Source: Brugia malayi (lineage: Eukaryota > Nematoda > Chromadorea > Rhabditida > Onchocercidae). Taken from it: DNA of 64,000 nucleotides. Position numbers and translations under genes: made by a program. The stretch is from assembly GCF_000002995.4 (NCBI RefSeq), contig NW_025062477.1, positions 7,784,649 to 7,848,648 on the forward strand, read 5' to 3'. Below the pieces are notes generated by a model. That model made no database searches. It was not told where the DNA came from and saw nothing but the letters and a program-made list of their open reading frames with translations. How positions within the stretch are numbered: the stretch's first letter is position 1; every line of letters starts with the position of its first letter. Positions 47,478 through 64,000 of the stretch are shown piece by piece.

Positions 47478-50400
47478 ATGGATTTCCAAATTATGGAGAA
47501 AGACATGTATGGTGATGTAGAGAACGATGAAGAACTAATGGCTGAGTTGTTAGCTTTAGAGGCAGAAGAACAAGCTGCTGGACATATGTCTTCAGCACGC
47601 ACAAGTGGTACACGTGAACACAGTGCACGTCAGTATGCTTAAATCTTATCGATAACTTGTCACAGTCTTGTATGAATTTATAAAGCACTGAATTAATTTA
47701 ACTGTGAAGCGAAAGAGAAGCTGAGAGAGAATGACATAGAAAGACCGAAGTTTACATTCGTTATTTTGCCAGACAGCAAATTAAGGCAATTTCGGAAGAA
47801 ACTTATTTCTAATTTATGGTTTTGCTATTTCCAAGGAATCAAATAACTGAATGTTTTGGTGCAGAGAACATGCAGTTTCTGTGAACAAATTTTTTTTTTG
47901 TAAGATTAGTACATAATCACAGGTCATCATGAATCAGCTGCACAAGCTTCACAACGGGTGAGTGGAATGTATGGCATTTCAAGTATATCAGATGTATCAG
48001 ATGAAGATTTGAATAGTAATGATGAGGTGGATATTAATGATCCAGAACTTTTGGTATGTATTAAATTTTTGGGATTGTTAGTTCATTGCATTTCCTACTT
48101 TATTATCCTCTATCGTAAGCACCAACTTATTCAATAATGTGTTAAATGCTTTAAGGCAGAACTGTCTGATTTGGTTGAACAGGGTAATGCAGCGGGATCA
48201 CCTACATCTCCTAAACTGCATACTTCAATACCATATGAACCTGCTGTTGACACGACATTACTTTATAAATTGCGAGGACTTAAGGAGGAATACACTTCAG
48301 TGCTAGAAGCTGCAAAAGAGAAAAATGATATATTGCGCACTAAGAGGTATAGCCTATTGTTTATTCCTTTTTTACATGTTTACCAGCCATTAGTTAGGAT
48401 GTTACTACTTTGTTGTAATGCTCGTAAGTTAGAACGAATTTTGAGAGCTCCGAAATATTCCACAACATTGTTTCCTCATTTAGATATCGGCGAGGATTTG
48501 ACAAAATCGAGGAATTGATACGAAAGGTGCAAGCAGGAAAAATGATAGATGAAAAGGACATTCCAATTTCGATCAGAACAATTCGTTCTGTTGAATTACA
48601 TGCAAAAGAAACTGACGTTTCAGTTATTCCCAGACCGGAGGTGATTTTTCAGTCAAAGAATTTCTGAAGCTTCAGCACTTACATAATTCATAAATAACTC
48701 CCTAGTTTGCAGTAACTAAATTTCAAAAATTTATCGGTAGGCGCATACTGCCATATGACAACTTATTATAAACTGTTCTTGGAATCAATCGAATGTTACA
48801 GTATATTTTACTTTTGTCAACATAGTATCTTAATTATAAAATAAATTAAATTGAGGTCAAGGTACAAAATTTAAATGTTTTTATTTTTGAAGATACAACC
48901 AGTACTGCCAGCTGAAGTAAAGCAGTCCGCCACGGAAGTAATCAGTGAATCGTCTCTCATTTATCAAAAACCAGTCAAGAAGCTGCTGAGAGGAGAGCAG
49001 CTGAGGGCAGAATTAATCAATCGTCGAGAATCCTATATCAAGAATGCCAGAGCAGCTAGCTCATGTTAGTTCATTTCAGAGAGATTTTGTTTTTCATATT
49101 TCTGAACACTTATTGAATAGCATTTTGAGAGTTATGAAGTTTGTCATTGTAGTGGGTGACAAAAAAAAAGCTTACGAATATTACATAGTTGCGAAGCAGT
49201 TTGATGAAGCAATGAAAACTATGAATGATGGACGAGTAACAGAATGTGAGGAGAATGAACTTCCACCTCTAGCCATTCCCTACAAATCAAGCAAGGTTAA
49301 TTTATATTGTAAACGAGTATGAGCTGCGAAAAAAGTATCAGTTTGATTTATGTTACTAATATTTATAATAAGCAGTTCAGTGATTTCTTCTGCACAGGTT
49401 AACATTTAAGTATTGTGACTTATGAAATGAACTAAGCGTTTGCTCAAGCACTGTCATACGGCTATCATAAGATCACTTTCTCGTTAGTCCATCAAGGTCA
49501 TCAGCAAAATGTTGAAAATTAACACTGTTTGGATCCCTGCGTCGTATCAGAGTATACGATTTCATTGTGGGAGGTGACAAAAGAAAAAAAGTTTATGAAT
49601 ATTACGTGATTGGGAAGCAGTTCAGTGGAGCAAATATATAAATGATATAGAAATCTGAATCCTGAAATTTATCATCCAATTGATTCAGGTGCGAGGCATT
49701 AAAACAAGGGATGATTTACTGTTTGCATTTTGCACAGAATTCATCCACCTCTTCTTTCTGTTTTGTTTAATTATTTTATCATTTCCTATAGATAAGAAAT
49801 GTTTATTCTTTGGAGTTTAATTTAACCTATCACAAGTTATCTAGCTTCTGCTTTAAATTTTGAAACTAAAAGCGCGATAAGCTGAAAAGATGGTTGTATC
49901 CTGTGTAGTGCAAAGTCTTTAGCGTCTAAACGAACAACAAATCACCGTGTTACTTCTATAAAGGAAATATCGGTTAGCATTAAGTAAGATGTGGAATTAC
50001 TATGCAGGATGAAGGAATCCATCCTCTTCCAAGGACTCTACTAGATGGACTGCAGCAGCGCATGCAGAAATACAAAGCTTTATGCGATCAGAGTCGTGTG
50101 GAAAACGATAACCGAAAATACAGGTATCTTTTTTGATAAATCCTGACTAGTTGGATTATTTCTTTTCAAGACTGTTGTCACTGTTCCAGCGAATAGCATT
50201 AAATAATGTACATTTTCATCCCTTTCGCAGCTTATCATTTTACTTTAATTTATTTTACTTTTAATCAGCTATATTTGTAGAATGAATGCTCGCATTTTGA
50301 AGCGATATGAAGATGCAATTGAAGCATGTCGTTCAAATAAACCAATTGATACGAGTGGACTGCCATGCCCTCCTGGATATCCACCTCTTCCTCCATTGGA

Positions 50401-53024
50401 AAACATGGCTGCTACTAGCACAAGTGATTTTTTGTGTATTTTTTGGGTCATTCGTCTTAATTGTATTTACTTCTGTTATAATAAACATACTATTTATGCA
50501 TTAAATAAAATTTGAGATGGGATGGTGATGTCGCGAAGACCTTTGCGTGAAGTAGGATCACTTGGTGCACCAGAAGCGTCAATATCAGGAAAACAATCAC
50601 GTCAAAAACAACAACTTGACTTTTTGCTTCAGCGACAATTTCAGTTTAAGGAAGCTGCTATTGCTGCAAAAAGAAATGGTGACGTAGCGACTGCCAAGAA
50701 ATTTTTACTTGCTGCAAAGGTCTCTTTCACATTCTAATTTAAAGCTTGTAATTATAAATTATACTTCTTGGTAACATCGAAATATATTTCGGACATTTAA
50801 TAAAGGTTAAGTTTTATAACTTTCAAAAGTTGTTGTTTCAGATAAAAACTGAACATTCCTTAATAAATTTTAGTTGTTCTTAATTAAATGCTGTCTTTAG
50901 GGTTTTGATAAAATGATTGCTGCCTCGAAAAATGGTTTGTCTGTTAATATTAAGAAAACACCTATGCCACCACAAGTTCGGACATCTGCAAGAATACTCA
51001 AGCCATCACTGGAACATCACACAAGTTTTGATGCTGCTATTAAAGGTGCTATTAAAGTGAATGGCTTCCAATATTTTGTTTTTTACTTTATTTTTTATTT
51101 TTGTATTTCACATACATATAATTTATCAACTTATTCAATATAGATACTTTATCTACTGCAGGGACATCTAGTGAAGTTTTTGCTACAATGGAAAGGGATC
51201 TCATTTGTCAAGTAAAGCTTTGCGAAGAATATAGATTTGCTTTTACTCAGTTAGTTTTGTTTAGCTTTTTCATAAAATGTTTTGCTTTAAACCGTGAATT
51301 TACGTATTAAAAGTTAATAGTCACAATTATAAGCATTCTCTTTTTAATCATTTGAAATAAATTTAAGGTAGTTTAACAGTTTAACTTCAGCTGATGTTTT
51401 TCAGTTACAAATTTTCTAGGTATTTTTCTAATAAATTGTACTAATATAAATCTATCAACTCTTAGATTGGGCGATGTAACTCGAGTGAAGATGTTGGAAA
51501 CTTGGTCTGCCATTTCGAAAAGAGACTTAATGCTTTTACGCGAAGTTATGAAAAGAGGTGCAACAGTGCCGCAGTAATACATTTTTCTAAAGTTCATTGA
51601 TTTCAAGATTTTCTTTGACATTCGATAAGTTTTATCAGTTATTTCAGATTTCACTCTGATTTCATTTTTTTTCAGGTTTCGATACGAGACTCGAAACATA
51701 CCTTCGGTGGAAGTATGCTTTGAAGTAGATGAAAATCATATTGAATTGACAATAATGAAAATAATTGAAGCAAAATTACCAGCAGGTTCCTGTTCATCCT
51801 GTTTCATGTATTAGTGCTATTCCTTATTTGAGTGGCTCAAAGAGTAGGTATTACTAAAAGGATGGAATGGGCATCATCTCTTCTATCAAATCGTACTGTC
51901 ATATGCACTTTTTCTAGTGATATTCTCTGCTCTTTTTCACATTAGAACGAATTTTAAATAGAATGGTACTACAGTTCTACCTTTCTATTTAAAATTCGTT
52001 ATTTAAATAGAATGGTAGAACTAGAATGTGTTTTCTACTGCCGATGATAGCCATCTAATATTGCTCGAAAATCAGCCTTGTCTGTGCATTTCTGTAACAC
52101 TAGCCATTGCGATATTTATGCAAGTTTTATGAAAATTAAAAGAAAGATGTTCCAGGTTGGAAAGCGTCTGACGGTTATCTGTTTGTAAAGTATAATTTTT
52201 CCTTTCCTCACGACGCTCATCAAACTGGTAGAACTAAAGTTATAGCTGCTACAAATTCGCCAGGTGTCCTATATTTGTTTGTTTTTTTTTTTGCACATAC
52301 TCTGAAAAAGTGATAAACCATTTATTCTCTCCAGTGGAGTAGAAAGAAATGTGGAGTAGAACAGAATGAAATATTTATAAGTTGGTTTATTGCTGTGAAC
52401 AGTTTAACAGTAATTGTTACAGCTAACAGAAAATATGAAGTGAATCAACTTATAGATAGAAAATATCTTTCCCTAGTTTCTTCCATTTAAAAAAAAATTA
52501 TTATGTAGTTTTCACTTCATCTTTTCACCGGTATAATATATCATTTTCTCAATGATTGCTGAATGTTTTGTTGTGCAATTATTAATATGTTGTTCAGCTT
52601 TGATTGTAACCAGAAACTAGGTTTGATTGTAACCAGAAACTAGCAGAAACTAGGTATTTTCGGAAGAACAAGGCAAAACGAAAGAAAGACTGAGAAGGCC
52701 AAAGAAATAGAGGAGAAAGAAAAATGATAGACAAAGGGAAAAGAATTTATTATTAAATGCTCATCTGCACTATTACTTATTTGCAGCTTATTCTCTTATC
52801 GGCTTATATTTCACTTTTTTTTGTTTTCATTACAACTTTTTTTTATTTAGTGATATATTTTACATTTCGTTATTATTAGAATACAATCAAAAATTCCTGC
52901 TAACAATCAATCGGAAAACGAAGCAGTTGCAAAGAGTCATCAAAAGGAACTGCCTGAAATTTGAGGTTATTTTAAAAATAAATTGTCATTTTTGTCCTTC
53001 ATGTTGATATAAACTATTATGTAT

Positions 53025-53059
<35 letters not shown>

Positions 53060-53635
53060 AAAACAGGATTTACTTGTCTATTTCATCAACTGCACGATGC
53101 TTCGAGCAACAAGAAGAGTTGAAAATGAAGTAATCTAAATCTCCTAACTTGTATTTCATGTATGTCACGAAAGCAAAATTGTTCTTGTAGGTTTTCCATA
53201 TAGATCGTGATATAATGTGTTAATAGAGGAATTTGTTTATTAGCTCTTATAGCTTTTTTTTCAGATTTACCAAAAAGGTGGTTTTTTAAGGAGTGACAAA
53301 CTGATCGCTACTGCTGATTGTAAGTTGATTGATTTAGAAGAAAAAGTGTGCATTCATAAAAGTATAGATTTAATGGATGGACGAAAGCAGACAGGAGGGA
53401 AATTGATTTACCAGGTTATTTCTTGTTTTTAATATTTTAATTTCTTTTTATGTTTTTGAACAGCAGAAAAGTAAAATAGAATTCTGCATTCTTTTAAGGA
53501 ATGACATCATCTATTCAGAATGGATTTAATTAAAGTGTTCAGTTCTTAGTAAAATTTCAGGTACGTGTTCGCGAGCCGTTGAGTGGAAAGAAGCTTTTAA
53601 TGATGCAAAAAAAGTGGTTAATTCTGGAACTATGA
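47478..53635 (+). CDS. CC2D1: Coiled-coil and C2 domain-containing protein 1 (CC2D1/Lgd)
   Basis: Lgd-family protein; animal members bind ESCRT-III CHMP4/Shrub through DM14 repeats and control endosomal sorting of receptors. Start ATG 47478 (MDFQIMEKDMYGDVENDEEL). Seventeen exons with matching phases: 47478-47607, 47923-48053, 48156-48346, 48484-48640, 48893-49064, 49153-49295, 50008-50123, 50281-50423, 50517-50719, 50901-51045, 51162-51249, 51466-51573, 51676-51785, 52156-52263, 52880-52965, 53265-53414, 53561-53635; 751 aa. DM14-like repeats: LRAELINRRESYIKNARAA with AYEYYIVAKQFDEAMKTM; QKQQLDFLLQRQFQFKEAAI with ATAKKFLLAAKGFDKMI. The C2 domain spans roughly FRYETRNIPSVEVCFEVDEN to IYQKGGFLRSDKLIATADCK and MDGRKQTGGKLIYQVRVREP. 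Human paralogues are about 850-950 aa, so this one is somewhat short. Intron 6 holds a decayed duplicate of exon 6. Confidence 0.93.
49555..49640 (+). pseudogene. Decayed duplicate of CC2D1 exon 6 inside intron 6
   Basis: The sequence reads GGDKRKKVYEYYVIGKQFSG and then a stop, against exon 6 (49153 on), which reads GDKKKAYEYYIVAKQFDE. The upstream bases also match (CATTGT before both), but the acceptor AG of exon 6 (TGTAG) is GG in the copy (TGTGG). One extra codon and an early TAA follow. It is therefore an exon duplication that cannot be spliced in. Confidence 0.85.
51946..52000. repeat. Perfect inverted repeat, 18-bp arms, 19-nt loop
   Basis: AACGAATTTTAAATAGAA at 51946-51963 and its exact reverse complement at 51983-52000, in CC2D1 intron 13. 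The loop (AGTTCTACC) also pairs, with one mismatch, with GGTAGAACT-containing sequence just downstream (about 52003-52022), making a compound fold-back. Confidence 0.9.
52599..52643. repeat. Tandem 23-bp direct repeat
   Basis: TTTGATTGTAACCAGAAACT occurs at 52599 and again at 52622 with the same flank, followed by a third partial copy (AGAAACTAGG). It lies in CC2D1 intron 14 and is a simple tandem duplication. Confidence 0.9.
53029..53057. repeat. Poly(A) tract of 29 bp
   Basis: An uninterrupted A-run in CC2D1 intron 15. A similar 29-bp run is at 19638-19666 in the GLY-2 region. No retroposed body or target duplication is seen next to either. Confidence 0.95.
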
Positions 53636-55996
53636 ACTCCTCGCGACCGCATTTCCTTTACAGTTGGCAATCAAACATGATGTTGTGAATTTTATGAAAT
53701 TTAATTCGAATTTTACGGGTTTAGTCTTTAATATAGGTGATTTTTATAAGAAGTAATTTGTTGAATTGTGAATACTTTGTTAACTTAGCTTTTTTTCTTG
53801 TCGGTTTCATGCATGACCGATACTTAAATGTTACATAGTTTACATATAATCAGTTGCTGTTACTGCTGTTTCGCAATTTTTTATTTTTTGAGTGAAAATA
53901 CCAAGGAATAGGAATTACTCTAACAGAAAAAGAAGTGCCAATAGTTAAGAGGCTTTTGATTTCTTTGATCATGTTATAATGTCATTATCTTCTTTCTGTT
54001 TCTTTCTTCCACCACTAAGATTCAATGGGATAACATAGCTTAACTTTCACCTGACTTTTATTCCTTTTTCTTATTTGTAAATATTTTTCATATTCTTTTA
54101 ATTGGTACGATTTTATTTGTACGATTCTCAAACTATTTAGACGATAAAAAGCTGATCAGTGCAAGAGAATGTTCACCGCAGAAACCAAGGAATGCTATCG
54201 CGAATGAAAGAACTGAGTACTTGAAAATTTAGCAATGTTGGCTTGTTGCGCATATTGTTTTTGGAACGGAACTTAGTTTCTTAGATATTGCGGCGAAATT
54301 TTTTCAAGTTTTCTGAGGAATCATTTTTTCTGCCTGCTTAGCAACAGGACTTAATGATTCTGGAACTTCGGTTGCACACTGAATTCAGAATTAGTGAAAA
54401 ATTCAAGTAGATGGCTGGCAGTGATAACGTTAATGTTTGCAATAAAATTTTTGTCTATTCTAGTTTGACAGTTCTAGTATTTGTCATGTTTGTAGAAATA
54501 AATTTTTCAAATGGTTTTGATGCAAAAATGGTGCATGTTGGAAATGCACATATACTGAATTTTATCCTTGTGAATGAATAGTTCTAGTGATTTGAAAAAT
54601 ATAATTGGAGGAGCTTTTATTTGAATATAAATTTTAGGATATTGAAGATGAAGTTTTTTTTATTCCGCCATCGGTAGTTCTATAATGGGGGCTTTTGATA
54701 TGTTAATGTTAACGTTTTATCAAGTTCTGGAGTCACTGATTTTATCAGTATTGACTAGCTCGAAATATATTAGTGAAAAATGGCAGGGAATTTTGGATGA
54801 TTCTAATGGCACATCAGTTCAAATCTATCTAAGCATTTTTAAATGAAATCTAGACGTTTTACATGAAAATAACGTGCTTTTGCACTAAATTGAAGTCAAT
54901 GTTTGGGAAGGTGCCGAATTAAGATAAGGATCAAGGAAGTTAATTATTCCGTTATCAAAAAGAAACACGCAGTCACTTTTGAACTCAATATGCAAATTCA
55001 AATGTGCCTGGGCATAAGGTAGGTAAAAGTCGCATGAATTTCATGAAATATCATATTGCATTTTAAAACATCAAACAACTACTGTTCGTTCTACGTATTT
55101 TATCAACAACTTTAACTAAACAAAGCGAACTGCAAATTTTGACATAAAAGTGATGTTCATTTCTTGATAAGGAAGTTTTCTTCATTTTCATCAAAACCCA
55201 CTAATCCTGTTTATTGTTTTGTGATATTAAAATCCAAAACTGTCGCATCACATCAGTGAATTAATTTGTGAATTTAATCTTACTCTTAGTTTAATTAAAC
55301 TTATATCAAATCTCAAAATATTGCAAATTCACTATTTGGATTATCATTTTCTCTAACTATGACTATAATGGAACGGAATTAAACGTCTCGAGGAACAGAG
55401 TAAGACTATAATACAACAACTTAAATATGCTACGTTGAATAAATTCATATACAATTATCAAAGGAGTTCCCAACAGCCAACAAGTTATGTTACATTTTCC
55501 ACCAATCGAAAAATAAAATCAAACAGAAAATAAATTGCGGGAGAGTAATGACGCAAAGTGAATTATGAGAGTCCACTGTTCGGTTTGGCATATCCTGGTG
55601 TACGGGAACGTTCTTCTCATATCGCGTAGAATGAACTAGACTAACTTCGTCGTTAAGATGAGCTGAGCTAACTTCAAATCAGTACTACTTGTTTGGACCA
55701 ACATAAATTACCCTTCGGGGTCTGTCGTTCCTCCGTCAAACTTTTGAATGAACAGACGGGATATCCGAGTTGCATTAACACTACCTGTTTTCAAGGCCGG
55801 CGGCATGCAAATTCAAATTTTCTACGCGGGAGAGAGTTATTTGGGCGGTAGGCCTAGCTATGTGGCCATAATTTGTCTAAAGGGATAAAGGACTGGACTA
55901 TAATTGAGCCTAATGTTTGAACTAGAATTAAACTGTCTTTGTGAATTAAGATTTTTAAAGTAGACGAAGAAGACAAAAGCAACATATCCTCTAGAA
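53636..55996. other. Intergenic interval between CC2D1 and MCM4, with MCM4 promoter
   Basis: About 2.4 kb. The first 1.9 kb is AT-rich with no open frame of interest. The last 450 bp (about 55530-55870) is less AT-rich and holds two copies of GCGGGAGAG (55537 and 55826). An acceptor-like TCCTCTAG ends two bases before the MCM4 ATG, a possible spliced-leader site. Confidence 0.5.
55537..55834 (+). promoter_or_regulatory. Two GCGGGAGAG motifs upstream of MCM4, E2F-like
   Basis: GCGGGAGAG at 55537-55545 and 55826-55834, about 460 and 170 bp before the MCM4 ATG. The reverse complement CTCTCCCGC contains the TCCCGC core of E2F sites. MCM genes are classical E2F targets, so this is plausible, but binding is inferred. 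Confidence 0.4.
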
Positions 55997-62170
<6,174 letters not shown>

Positions 62171-64000
62171 TTTCCTATTCTCATATTATCTTTTGGGAGC
62201 AAAAAGAATAGTCTAAGTTATAAGTGAGAAAGTGAACTTTTTAGTGGGATCTTAAGAAGTTGATAAAAATCTGCGATCATGTTAATCAAAATTAGGTAGT
62301 TTTATCTGATGCAGGTGAATTGGGTAATATAATGTATTCTTAGCATGAAATAGATTTCTGCAAACAAATTATACTTCTATTTAAGAAAGAGTAATTAGGA
62401 AATCAGGCATTTGATTTTGAAAGTGAGCATTCTAAAAGTGTGCTTCATATTGGTTTTCCATTATTTTTGATCGGTATATCGCTAACTGTCGTGAAAGATT
62501 ATCGTTGGTTTGTGAAATAATATATTTAGAAAGACTTACCTTAATTGTTGTATTCCCGTTAAACGTTAAAGGTAGTAGGCGTTAAACACGCTATTATTTA
62601 TAATACAGCAGTGAAATTATCGTAAGCTTATTTTCATAAAACGAATATCAGTAATTTGAGCGGTAAAAATAGATTTTAAAAATGGAGGAAAGTCAATTGT
62701 TTTGGAGAAGAGGAAATTGAGTTTGGTTGTGATCAGTGTGGTCAACAATAATAATCCTGTTTATTACTATTTATATGTATAAGAATTGAGGGTGTCTACG
62801 ATAAGACCAAATGAGATAAGAATTCGAGATGTTTACAACAAGATCGTATAAATAACGGGTTAAACAAGCATGTGATAAATTCCATATGCAAGGAATGGGA
62901 GTTAATTTTAAAATAAAAATAAAATCACATGAGTAATAAATCTGATGATTGCAGTTATTGTTTACCGTAGGATTGTTTACAATTTAGGAAATAATTTATT
63001 AGTTTTTCTTTGAATTAATTTTATAATTTTGGTCGGAGTTTCGTGAAATTATAATTCGCGACACTAACTCGATTATATCATTTTTTATGTACTACGTTTT
63101 AACTTTTGACAAATACTTCCTGTTAAAACTAAAACGCTTATAAATAAAGTTACAACCATTTTCTTACTGCTGCTTATCTTTATAAGTCGTCATTATTTTT
63201 GTTGTTCATAATGTTCGATTTTGACATTTCTATGTTTTGCATTTTTTCAAATGAACAATTCCACTGCTCAGTAGGATGCATTTTACATTCAAATTACTTC
63301 GTACTAGTTATCATACTAATACTCCAATAAATTCAATGACACTTATTTTATTCATGACTTCAGCTGTGTTTAGTTTTGATAGTAGAACACCGGTCAATAA
63401 ATCCAAGTAGAACAAGTTCCGTTGTGTTGCTTATATCTTCAAGTGGCAGTGTCAATAAAGGAATCTATTTTTCCTAAAATTTATAAATTTCTTTGTCCTT
63501 TGAAAATTATGACACTTTCGAAAATCCGTTTGATGCGTAGTAAGGTTTTTTCGATAAAGTGGGAATTTCTCTCTAATTCTTCTGTGTAACACATACTGGC
63601 AAATGCAGTAAAAGTTCGCATATTACAATACAACTTAAGTCGACTACATTATAAACAAGGGATGACATCACTAATGGTCTATTCCCATAAATTTGCATTT
63701 GCTTCAAGGAAAATATTAATTAGGACAAAACAAGCTGGTCCAACGATCTCTGCAACAACCATTTAAAAACTTAATTTTCAATTCAGATGTTTGTTCCTCT
63801 CGATCCAGTCTTCTAATGCGCTTTTTCGTTTCTTGGTGGAACGCGGACTGTTTGTTGTTCACTGCAGTCATATTTTAATCAATCCAGTAAATTAATTGCT
63901 CTTATCTACTTGTAAGTATATTTGGATTATCCATAGATGTGTAGAGAGATTCTTCTAGCTTTTTTTCCACTAAGAAATCGTAAAGGTTTAAATTAAAGTT
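62171..64000. other. Intergenic, no gene supported
   Basis: AT-rich sequence after MCM4. AATAAA-containing sequence near 62910-62925 may be the MCM4 poly(A) signal but is far from the stop. A minus-strand frame beginning near 63870 (MTAVNNKQSAF) runs about 50 codons without support. Nothing else is recognisable. Confidence 0.45.

Noticed and set aside
51373..51699. Minus-strand open frame of 108 codons
   Set aside because: It is a shadow of CC2D1 exons 12 and 13, which are conserved on the plus strand with matching phases.
63760..63870. Minus-strand frame MTAVNNKQSAF... of about 50 codons
   Set aside because: Short, at the window end, no acceptor or donor support and no recognisable family.

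Overview
This is eukaryotic nuclear DNA, most likely from a parasitic spirurid (clade III, filarial-like) nematode. It is AT-rich. Nearly every gene is cut into small exons (about 50-330 bp) by short to medium AT-rich introns with GT...TTTCAG borders. Two families in it are characteristic of nematodes: a small secreted three-finger protein, and a short SH2-tyrosine kinase of the Fer/SPE-8 type without an F-BAR domain. The species is inferred from this style only. I saw no bacterial, viral or organelle genes, no CRISPR array, and no convincing tRNA, rRNA or spliced-leader RNA gene.

Layout from left to right: (1) 1-17959, minus strand: the N-terminal two thirds of the giant N-recognin UBR4, with its UBR box at 8824-9551. 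The C-terminal part and catalytic end lie off the left edge. (2) About 18995-24402, plus: an MGAT5/GLY-2 beta-1,6-N-acetylglucosaminyltransferase locus. It is conserved along its length but carries two in-frame TGA codons, an apparently lost splice donor and at least one frame clash. (3) 26127-33569, minus: exocyst subunit SEC-5 with an N-terminal IPT/TIG domain. (4) 34412 to about 39483, plus: an OTUD7/Cezanne-type OTU deubiquitinase. (5) 40581-41059, minus: an unassigned, frame-broken coding-like stretch. (6) 41423-42611, minus: the small secreted cysteine-rich protein. (7) About 43565-46310, plus: the SH2-kinase. (8) 47478-53635, plus: a CC2D1/Lgd protein. (9) 55997-62170, plus: replicative helicase subunit MCM4. 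The rest, to 64000, holds no gene I can support.

The genes do not form one pathway. Two belong to ubiquitin biology (UBR4, OTUD7), two to membrane traffic (SEC-5 in exocytosis, CC2D1 in ESCRT-III and endosomal sorting), one to N-glycan branching, one to DNA replication, one to tyrosine signalling and one is secreted. UBR4/GLY-2 and SEC-5/OTUD7 are divergent pairs that share short intergenic promoters. Gaps between same-strand genes exceed 1 kb, so no operon is evident.

For MCM4, CC2D1, the kinase and the OTU gene I placed exon borders by hand and checked that the codon phases join. This gives 884 aa, 751 aa, at least 409 aa and about 658 aa. The main points of interest are the apparent decay of GLY-2, the kinase's SH2 domain lacking its phosphotyrosine-binding arginine, a decayed duplicate of a CC2D1 exon, a GC-AG intron in MCM4, a missing AG acceptor in the OTU gene, and several perfect palindromes inside introns.
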